A DNA stretch of 31,216 bases. It comes from JAXGPP01 sp964436865. GTDB lineage: Bacteria > Planctomycetota > Planctomycetia > Pirellulales > Thermoguttaceae. The position numbers and the translations under genes are program-made. Positions 1 to 6,079 of this stretch are shown here, piece after piece (the first letter of the stretch is position 1; the number at the start of each line of letters is the position of its first letter). The notes below the pieces were generated by a model that was not told where the DNA came from, searched no databases, and saw nothing but the letters and a program-made list of their open reading frames with translations. The stretch lies in NCBI GenBank assembly GCA_964436865.1, contig CAYTFK010000042.1:1-31216 (forward strand), written 5' to 3'.

Positions 1-20
1 CTAAATGCAAGCTCCGCGAC

Positions 21-413
21 TCACCAGACGCTCAGCGTCGTGGGGGGCGTCGCATATACTCCCGCGCCGAACGGGATGGAGTAGGGGGTGCCGGGATAAC
101 CGAACCCTGGGCCAGGATATCCATACGCGGCATACCATGGGTAGCCCGGCGTCTGGCCCCAATACGCGTAATTGTACACGCTGCCCGGTGCCGCGTAGGC
201 TGCAGTGCCCCCAATAGATCCGCCCCCCGAACCATACACCGAGTACGTCTCGTAGCCGGCGTACCAACCGGGACAGTCATAGCCAGTGTAGACGGCATGG
301 CCGTGGCGACGGTGGCGCCAGCCCCCAGCGTCGGCCGATTGGCTCAGACTCAGAAACGTTGCCAAGACAACGGCCACAGCCAACGCCGGACCCAACTTCA
401 GGCAACTTCTCAT
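21..413 (-). CDS. Small exported Gly/Tyr/Pro-rich protein, function unknown
   Basis: This is a 130-residue protein with a clear N-terminal signal peptide: a basic start (MRSCLK), a hydrophobic core of about 16 residues and an Ala-rich cleavage region near residues 27-29. The mature part is dominated by Gly, Tyr, Pro, Ala and Trp, with a short His/Arg cluster just after the signal (WRHRRHGH). No catalytic motif is visible. The ATG is preceded by a good ribosome site (GAGGAG, about 8 bases upstream). It lies downstream of queD on the same strand but probably forms its own unit. Small aromatic/Gly-rich exported proteins recur in this window (17777-18208 and 18289-18615) and are common in planctomycetes. 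A cell-surface or envelope role is plausible but is inference only. Confidence 0.75.
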   Translation of the reverse strand: MRSCLKLGPALAVAVVLATFLSLSQSADAGGWRHRRHGHAVYTGYDCPGWYAGYETYSVYGSGGGSIGGTAAYAAPGSVYNYAYWGQTPGYPWYAAYGYPGPGFGYPGTPYSIPFGAGVYATPPTTLSVW

Positions 414-471
414 CGCGTTTTCTCCTCAGGGTGTCAGTCGGCGATACGCGTCGATTTGCAGGCCCATGTCG

Positions 472-909
472 TCAGGACCTGGCGGAGCAATTATTCGCCC
501 GCCCTTCGCCTGAGCAATAGGTGGCGTAGCAGCGTGGGGTCTCCCATAGCCGGACCTCCACTACCGGAAAGCCCTGGCCAGCCGTGTAGTCGAAGATCAG
601 CCGGGCGATATTCTCGGCGGTGGGATTGACATCCAGCAGGAAGAGCGGTTCGCCGAGTTGTTCCAGTAATGGCACTACGGGGTCGTCGCGGCACAGAAGC
701 ATGCGATGGTCCAGGTTGTCATCAATCCAGCAGCTTACTACCCGTTTGATGTCGGAAAAATCGAGCACCATGCCGCGGTCGTCGAGTTCCGCCGATTCGA
801 TGGTGATAACCACCTTGCCGTTATGGCCGTGCAAGTAGCGGCATTTTCCGTCGTAATTCAACAGGCGGTGCCCGTAGCAGAAATCGATTTCCCGCGAGAC
901 TTGGAACAT
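472..909 (-). CDS. queD: 6-carboxytetrahydropterin synthase (QueD / PTPS family)
   Basis: QueD converts dihydroneopterin triphosphate to 6-carboxytetrahydropterin, an early step toward preQ0 and queuosine in tRNA. The 145-residue length fits the family. Family motifs are in order: His14, then Cys23 as the likely catalytic cysteine, then the His-Gly-His pair at residues 27-29. His14, His27 and His29 are the expected zinc ligands. An Asp-His pair (LDHR) near residue 70 and a PTAENIA segment, whose Glu is typical of the family, follow. The gene starts about 20 bases after the queC stop on the same strand, so the two are almost certainly co-transcribed. The ribosome site is weak, which fits translation following queC. 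The eukaryote-type 6-pyruvoyl synthase is an alternative name for the fold, but the queC neighbour favours QueD. Confidence 0.93.
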   Translation of the reverse strand: MFQVSREIDFCYGHRLLNYDGKCRYLHGHNGKVVITIESAELDDRGMVLDFSDIKRVVSCWIDDNLDHRMLLCRDDPVVPLLEQLGEPLFLLDVNPTAENIARLIFDYTAGQGFPVVEVRLWETPRCYATYCSGEGRANNCSARS

Positions 910-931
910 CGGATAAGTCCAGGGTTACTGT

Positions 932-1621
932 CTATGGTTGACCGACCGTGGTGGTTGCGTAACGCGTGGGATCGCAAGCGGCAATCAGCCGGAATGCCTT
1001 ACGGCGCTCGGCGCATTTATTGCACTGCCCGCAGTGCAAGCCGTCTGCCGGTGCGATGCACGAGAACGTCAGACCTAGCGGCAGGTCGCGTCCGGCTTCC
1101 ATCACCTCGCGCTTAGAGAATCGGGCAAAAGGCCGGATTACCTCAACGGCGCTTTGGCCGCCGCAATTCAGTGCGGCCTCGAAATCGTGAAAGAAGTCGG
1201 GACCGGCATCGGCAAAGGGGTTCGTTCCGAGAATGCCCATGGCAAGCCGCTCAATGCCGTGGAGTTGGCACCAGACGAGGGGCTTGATGAGCAGCAGGGC
1301 ATTGCGTCCCGGCAAGTAAACTGCCTCGTCGGGGCTGGCGGCGTCGGGGACGCCATTGCCATTCAGGCTCCAATGTTCGCCATAGACATCCTCGAGCGGC
1401 AAATCGAATACGATGAGCTTCTCGAGACGGACGTCGCTGATGGCGGCCAAGAAGCTTCGCAGCGCGCATAGTTCTGATCGCTCCCAAGCCAAACCCGATC
1501 GCATGTAAAACGGCTGTACTCGGAATCCCCTCTGAAGGAGCGTGCCAGCCAGGATGGCGCTATCCAAACCGCCGCTTACCAACACGCCTACTCTTTGCTC
1601 TTCCTGGGATGTGAAGCCCAC
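932..1621 (-). CDS. queC: 7-cyano-7-deazaguanine synthase QueC
   Basis: QueC uses ATP and ammonia to turn 7-carboxy-7-deazaguanine into preQ0, the precursor of queuosine. The 229-residue protein has the ATP-binding PP-loop SGGLDS at residues 16-21. Near the C-terminus it has the four-cysteine zinc site at Cys188, Cys197, Cys200 and Cys203 (pattern C-x8-C-x2-C-x2-C), both hallmarks of the family. The start is GTG with an AGAGAGG-like ribosome site about 11 bases upstream. No in-frame ATG sits early enough to preserve the PP-loop context. It is the first gene of a queC-queD unit. QueE and QueF are not in this window, so the rest of the pathway must lie elsewhere. Confidence 0.93.
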   Translation of the reverse strand: MGFTSQEEQRVGVLVSGGLDSAILAGTLLQRGFRVQPFYMRSGLAWERSELCALRSFLAAISDVRLEKLIVFDLPLEDVYGEHWSLNGNGVPDAASPDEAVYLPGRNALLLIKPLVWCQLHGIERLAMGILGTNPFADAGPDFFHDFEAALNCGGQSAVEVIRPFARFSKREVMEAGRDLPLGLTFSCIAPADGLHCGQCNKCAERRKAFRLIAACDPTRYATTTVGQP

Positions 1622-1662
1622 GGTTGTACTTACCTCTCTAGGGGTAGGCTAATGGCAATGGC

Positions 1663-1691
1663 ATTGTAAGGTCGGGCTGAGGAATGGTGAA
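1663..1691 (-). promoter_or_regulatory. Candidate sigma-70-type promoter of queC-queD
   Basis: On the minus strand there is TTCACC (1686-1691), a 17-base spacer, then TACAAT (1663-1668). That is 4/6 and 5/6 matches to the -35 and -10 consensus. Transcription would start about 35 bases upstream of the queC GTG. I looked for a preQ1 riboswitch in this leader and saw none. Confidence 0.45.
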
Positions 1692-2019
1692 GGGGCGGAG
1701 GCTCGGACCGCAGCCCTTGGGTTAGTAGTGCCGAGGTTTGAGAAATTGTTCGGTCGGCGTGCGAGTCATTCTGGGTCGGCGATCGACGAGTAGATTGGCT
1801 TCTGCTGCGCTCGAATGCTCCGACTGCAGGCTGCCAAGTTCTGAGTTCTGTTCCCCGCCACTGCCCTTGCTCCCCTCCAACCCGACCGTTAAACTCGCCG
1901 CCGCTTGCTTTTCTATTCCCTCGGGTGGGTTGTTTTCTCTTGCAATGGGATTTGGGGCTTTTAGAATGAAAGTTCGGGAGTCCCCAGATTCCCTATTTCT
2001 CAGGGTTTGCAGGTGTAGC
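1692..2019. other. Intergenic stretch without a supported gene
   Basis: This stretch lies between the divergent queC promoter and the next plus-strand gene. An open frame runs through it in register with the 2020 gene, but its translation looks like non-coding sequence (Cys/Ser/Pro-rich, no domain) and it lacks a good start. I see no RNA gene or repeat. The segment is slightly more AT-rich than its surroundings and presumably carries the promoter of the 2020-3650 genes. Confidence 0.5.
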
Positions 2020-2370
2020 ATGAGAATCGTGGCACTGGGGGCCCTCATTGTTGCAGGTCTCGTGGCAGCGGCGGTCGGCCTGGCGGCCGATCCCGGCGAC
2101 GCGCTAGCCCAACGACTGGGGTCACCCGGTCCGGCGCGGGCCGGCGGCGAGTTGATCGCCTTGTCGACAATGGTCGGCGACAAGTACCAGCAGGTGACGG
2201 TAATCGATCCGAAACAGCAGGTAATGAGCGTCTACCATATCGAGTTGGCGACCGGTGCCGTCGAACTGCGGTGTGTTCGCAACATCCGCTGGGATCTGCA
2301 AATGACGTACTTCAATGGGAAGGGTCTTTCCCCGCTCGAAATCCAATCGCAAACGCTGCAACCGCGGTAA
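2020..2370 (+). CDS. Small exported or membrane-anchored protein, function unknown
   Basis: This is a 116-residue protein. I chose ATG 2020 rather than the longer upstream frame because it gives a clean N-terminal signal or anchor (MRIVALGALIVAGLVAAAVGLAA). The rest is a compact beta-rich domain with a segment of the type KQQVMSVYHIE followed by GAVELRCVRNIRWD. It ends about 70 bases before the HTH/membrane protein gene and is probably co-transcribed with it. I have the impression that this type of small protein recurs in planctomycetes, but I cannot confirm that without a search. No enzymatic motif is visible. Confidence 0.7.
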   Translation: MRIVALGALIVAGLVAAAVGLAADPGDALAQRLGSPGPARAGGELIALSTMVGDKYQQVTVIDPKQQVMSVYHIELATGAVELRCVRNIRWDLQMTYFNGKGLSPLEIQSQTLQPR

Positions 2371-2438
2371 GGGACGCCCGACGACCGCCCCGGATCAGAT
2401 GCGGCGCGCGAGCAGTCCCCGGCCCCGGGAGGTCTTCG

Positions 2439-3650
2439 ATGGCCCAAGAATATCTGACGCTGGAAAAAGCGGCCGAGGTGCTCGGCCTGAGTCCTGCCGA
2501 GGTCAACCAGTTGCGGGAGCGGAACGAATTGCGTGCGTTCCGCGACGGCGCCAATTGGAAGTTCAAGGCGGACGAAGTCCAGAACAAGCTCGCGGAGTTG
2601 ATTAAGAAACGCCGGCCGCCGGCTCCGGCGTCGGACGATGAGCAAGCGGGCGACGTGCTGCTGAGCGAACACGAGTTAGGCACCGGCGATCCGGGTGCTT
2701 CCGGCACCGTGATCGGACCGTCGAGCGGCAAATCGGCCTCGGCAAGCGATCTGCAGATTGTCGGCAGCGACGTTGATCTGGTCGGTAGCGGCGTCGATCT
2801 GCTGGGCAGCGACCTCAGCCCGGCGAGCTCCGACGTCTTTCAGACGCCACCAGGCGCCGGCGGTGCCGCAGCCAGCGATCTGGCGTTGTCGCTGGGAGAC
2901 AAGACCCCTGCTCCCGGCACCACACCGGGGCCAGTCACGACGGGCGACTCGAACATCGAGTTGGCCGAAGGCGTTGACGACGACCTGGTGTTGGGAGGAA
3001 GCGGCACCGGCAGCGACATCACCATCGGCGGCGACAGCGGCATCTCGCTGGTCGATCCGGCGGACAGTGGCCTGTCGCTCGAAGAGCCACTCGATCTTGG
3101 CGGGGGCGACGAATCGCTCGAGCTGGGCGAAGACGACCTGCTGAACCTCTCCGAAGAGGCCGCTCCCGCGGCTGGTGGCGATGAAGAGTTTCGGCTTACA
3201 CCGATGGAAGAAGAAGGAGCCGACGAAGAGAGCGGTTCGCAAGTGATCGCCCTCGATTCCGAGTTGACCGGCGACGAAGCGGCAACCATGGTCGCCGGTG
3301 CAGCGCCAGGGCCGGAAGGCTTTGGCGGAATGGGCTCGGCACCGCGCATGGGAATGCTCGAAGCCGAAGAACTCGGCGGAATGGGGCCGGCTCCGGCGAT
3401 AGGCGCCGTCCCCGCGGTGCCGATCGGCGCGCCGATCGGCCAGCCCGCACTCACGCCTGTCGGCTATCCCACGGCAACACTACCGGAAGCGCCCTACTCG
3501 ACAGGCGTGATCGTAATGCTGGCGGTCGCGGTGGTCCTGCTGATCTTTCCGGGCATCATGACTTACGATCTGCTCCGCAACATGTGGAGCTGGAATCAGC
3601 CCTACACCGTCAACAGCTCGTTGATGGATCTTATCACGGGGCTGTTCTAA
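2439..3650 (+). CDS. Excisionase/MerR-like HTH protein with long acidic linker and C-terminal membrane segment
   Basis: This is a 403-residue protein of three parts. Residues about 4-55 form a DNA-binding-type winged helix-turn-helix (YLTLEKAAEVLGLS, then a WKFKADEV wing), as in excisionase/MerR-like domains. Residues about 60-340 are low-complexity, rich in Ser, Asp, Gly, Glu and Pro, with repeated GSDVDLVGSG-like units and no predicted fold. Residues about 355-385 are a hydrophobic segment (VIVMLAVAVVLLIFPGIM) that should anchor the protein in the membrane. The ATG at 2439 has a strong GGGAGG ribosome site; longer upstream starts lack one. A membrane-tethered HTH protein may tie a DNA-binding or protein-interaction head to the membrane. 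That function is inference. Confidence 0.85.
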   Translation: MAQEYLTLEKAAEVLGLSPAEVNQLRERNELRAFRDGANWKFKADEVQNKLAELIKKRRPPAPASDDEQAGDVLLSEHELGTGDPGASGTVIGPSSGKSASASDLQIVGSDVDLVGSGVDLLGSDLSPASSDVFQTPPGAGGAAASDLALSLGDKTPAPGTTPGPVTTGDSNIELAEGVDDDLVLGGSGTGSDITIGGDSGISLVDPADSGLSLEEPLDLGGGDESLELGEDDLLNLSEEAAPAAGGDEEFRLTPMEEEGADEESGSQVIALDSELTGDEAATMVAGAAPGPEGFGGMGSAPRMGMLEAEELGGMGPAPAIGAVPAVPIGAPIGQPALTPVGYPTATLPEAPYSTGVIVMLAVAVVLLIFPGIMTYDLLRNMWSWNQPYTVNSSLMDLITGLF

Positions 3651-3658
3651 AGCAGTAA

Positions 3659-3718
3659 ACGCGGAATGCCGAGTACTGGGCAACCACTGCCCGGTACTCG
3701 ACAACGCAATTTCCGCGT
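3659..3718 (+). terminator. Large nested hairpin, likely terminator after the 2439 gene
   Basis: The inner stem is 13 bp (3670-3682 with 3688-3700, one G-U pair, 5-base loop). An outer 8-bp perfect stem (3659-3666 with 3711-3718) encloses it. It begins 9 bases after the stop codon. There is no T-run, so it may act as a factor-dependent terminator or a 3'-end stabiliser. Confidence 0.6.
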
Positions 3719-3742
3719 CTCTCTGCGGGAACTCTGGGCGTC

Positions 3743-3763
3743 GCGCTGACGTAGTGTCAGTGC
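3743..3763. repeat. Small inverted repeat in the resB leader
   Basis: An 8-bp stem with one G-U pair (GCGCTGAC with GTCAGTGC) closes a 5-base loop. It lies about 37 bases upstream of a TATAAT box. It could be an operator or a minor hairpin. Nothing else supports a role. Confidence 0.3.
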
Positions 3764-3799
3764 CGTGCCGCACCGCTACCCTTTTCCGGGTGGTGGCCC

Positions 3800-3805
3800 T
3801 ATAAT
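3800..3805 (+). promoter_or_regulatory. Possible -10 box for resB-ccsA
   Basis: This is a perfect TATAAT hexamer 84 bases upstream of the resB ATG. No convincing -35 hexamer is found at 16-18 bases spacing, so an activator-dependent or non-canonical promoter would be needed. Confidence 0.35.
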
Positions 3806-3889
3806 CGACGTATCGGGCGATAACCTGAGACGGTTGGCAGGCTGCCGTCTGCGAGGGTTGACGCCTCCCGCCCCAGAGCTACTCTCCCG

Positions 3890-6007
3890 ATGGCCCGTCC
3901 GAAGCTCAGCTCACCCGATCAGCCCTTCTTCATTCGTTTGCCGCTCAGAGTGTTCGAAGCGGCGGCTTCCCTGCGATTGGCGGTCCTGGTGATTTTCGGC
4001 TCCGCTGGCGTGCTGGGTTATGCCACGTTTGTCGAAAGCTGGTACGGGACAGATGCCGTCCAGTTTGGCGTCTATGGCACATGGTGGTTCGCCCTGTTGT
4101 TGGGTTTGTTGGGACTGAATGTCCTCTGCGCTGCGGCGATTCGTTTTCCATGGAAAAAATATCAGACGGGTTTCGTCATCACCCATGCGGGGATCATCGT
4201 GCTGCTCGTCGGCTGCCTCCAAAGCCGGCTTGGCGGAATAGACGCCCAAATGCCTATCTTCGAGGGAGGCACCGGCCATACTGCTTACGAAGACACGCAG
4301 CATTTCGAACTGAAGATCTACCCTGCATTTGACAGGTCGGCAACGGCTGACGGATCGTCGTCGGCGCGGCTCGCACGAAGTGTCCGAACGATTCGCATCC
4401 CCTTCCGTTCCGGTCCCTTCAATTGGGAAGACTACACGGAGAAGTTGCCGGCTCTTCCGTGGACCCTTTCGCCGCGCGACCGAGGGGTGGTCTACGATCG
4501 CGACAATATCCGCCTTGAAGTGCTCGATTATCTGGCCGATTCGTCGCGCGAGCCGGCGCCGCCGCTTCGGGTCCGAGCCAGACCGGCTGCGGCGGAAAAA
4601 GACGGCTCGACGGCTCAATGGTCGACTGCCGACTTGAGCATGCAGGGGACCGGTTCTGATTCGCCGCACGGCCAGATGGGGCTGGGAGGCCGCGAGGAGC
4701 TTCCCAGCGGCCATCGACTTGTCTTCTGGGTCGCCGCCAACGACGACGAGGCGCAAGCCTTTCTCAACAGCCAGCCTGAGGGTCCACTTGGCGAGCATGG
4801 CCAGGTGGTCCTGTTTGCCCGCGGTCGGAGGTTCGTCTTCAACGTCGATGAACTCCAGCAGCAGAAACGGTTGCCTTTGGGCAACTCCGGCCTGGAGGTC
4901 GTCTTGAACCGCTTCGACGACAAGTTTCTGGGGGTGGTACTGCTGGTGTACGCTCCGGGCAGCGAGCCGCAACGAATGGTGTTACTGGCCGATCATCCTG
5001 AATTCAATCAGCAGGACCACGAGAACGCCGTTTACGGCAGCTACTGGTTCGACGCGACCAAGCGACCGGCTGAAGCGGCAGATTCACAGACTGCTGACGT
5101 GGGCCTGCATCCCGAACGGCCGCGGATCGACATCCTTCAGGCGGGCGACCGCCTGCATTACCGCGCATGGCGGTCGCCGCAATTGGAGACGATCGCCGAA
5201 TTGCCGACCGGGGGCGAGCGCGTCGTCGCCTTCGCCAAGAGCGATGCGGCGATCAGTTTCTACGTGGAACAGTTCGTAGCCCAGAGCGAGCCGGGCTGGC
5301 TTATCAAGCCGAAGCCGTTCAGCAAACGCGACAAGGGGCTCAAAGAGCGCCGTGCCCGAGTGCGGCTTGCGGTAGACGGCCGAAGCGAGGAATTCTGGCT
5401 CGAGGGACTAGGGGCGATGCCCTTCGGCCCCGACCCGTCGCCCTCGCAGCGCCGCGTTGTCCAGGCCGAAGGACGACGCGTAGCAGTGACCATGCCTTGG
5501 GATCAGATCGACGTCGGCTTCCGCCTTCTCCTGCACAAGTTCGATCGCCGGCTCGATCCGGGCACGAGTCAGGCTTCACACTATTCGAGCCTGGTTGACC
5601 TGTTGCCGCGAGAAGGTTCCGACAATCCTCTGCAGGAGCAGGTGCGCATTACGCTCAACGAGCCCGTGAACTTCTCCGACCCGCGGACGGGGAGGTCGTA
5701 TCGCCTGTACCAGGAAGCATTCCGCGGACCGTGGCGCCCCGGAGACGGCCAGTTCGAGCAGCTTCTGGCGATGACCGGTCGCGAAGATCTGCCCGGCGAG
5801 ATCTTCATGTCGTGGCTCACGGTGAACTACGATCCGGGGCGCGGGCTGAAGTACTTCGGCTCGCTGATGATCGTGGCGGGGATCGCCACCATGTTTTACA
5901 TGCGGGCCTACTTCTTCCGCCCGCCCGCGGCGGCCCGTGAAGTCGCCCCGGGCGCGCGGCAACCGACTGCTGCCGCCATCAAATCAAAAGCCGTTGCGCG
6001 AGGGTAA
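3890..6007 (+). CDS. resB: Cytochrome c biogenesis protein ResB/CcsB
   Basis: This is a 705-residue ResB-family protein of System II cytochrome c maturation. The family works with CcsA/ResC to hold reduced apocytochrome and heme at the outer face of the membrane. Three N-terminal membrane segments are visible (about residues 22-46, 62-84 and 93-112, the last containing GFVITHAGIIVLLVGCLQSR). A large extracytoplasmic domain of about 530 residues follows, then a final membrane segment (about 655-680, starting GLKYFGSLMIVAG), which matches family topology. The domain is longer than in typical ResB (about 450-550 residues). The ribosome site is weak. ccsA starts 72 bases downstream, so the pair is very likely an operon. 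Confidence 0.9.
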   Translation: MARPKLSSPDQPFFIRLPLRVFEAAASLRLAVLVIFGSAGVLGYATFVESWYGTDAVQFGVYGTWWFALLLGLLGLNVLCAAAIRFPWKKYQTGFVITHAGIIVLLVGCLQSRLGGIDAQMPIFEGGTGHTAYEDTQHFELKIYPAFDRSATADGSSSARLARSVRTIRIPFRSGPFNWEDYTEKLPALPWTLSPRDRGVVYDRDNIRLEVLDYLADSSREPAPPLRVRARPAAAEKDGSTAQWSTADLSMQGTGSDSPHGQMGLGGREELPSGHRLVFWVAANDDEAQAFLNSQPEGPLGEHGQVVLFARGRRFVFNVDELQQQKRLPLGNSGLEVVLNRFDDKFLGVVLLVYAPGSEPQRMVLLADHPEFNQQDHENAVYGSYWFDATKRPAEAADSQTADVGLHPERPRIDILQAGDRLHYRAWRSPQLETIAELPTGGERVVAFAKSDAAISFYVEQFVAQSEPGWLIKPKPFSKRDKGLKERRARVRLAVDGRSEEFWLEGLGAMPFGPDPSPSQRRVVQAEGRRVAVTMPWDQIDVGFRLLLHKFDRRLDPGTSQASHYSSLVDLLPREGSDNPLQEQVRITLNEPVNFSDPRTGRSYRLYQEAFRGPWRPGDGQFEQLLAMTGREDLPGEIFMSWLTVNYDPGRGLKYFGSLMIVAGIATMFYMRAYFFRPPAAAREVAPGARQPTAAAIKSKAVARG

Positions 6008-6079
6008 CAGGATCAAATGCCACCCGTTCGGCAGCCGCGAGAACGGCGGAATGCGAACGGCCAGGATAGGGTTGTAACG

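Noticed and set aside
472..474. UGA stop of queD as a Sec codon
   Set aside because: The downstream translation does not look like protein, and QueD is full length at this stop.
1622..1740. preQ1 riboswitch in front of queC
   Set aside because: I looked for the short pseudoknot pattern with its A-rich tail and did not find it; only a plain promoter and ribosome site are supported.
3911..4972. 353-codon minus-strand open frame opposite resB
   Set aside because: Antisense shadow; no start signal or domain, while the plus frame has ResB topology. The same applies to 7499-8425 (opposite ccsA) and 19605-20390 (opposite top6B).
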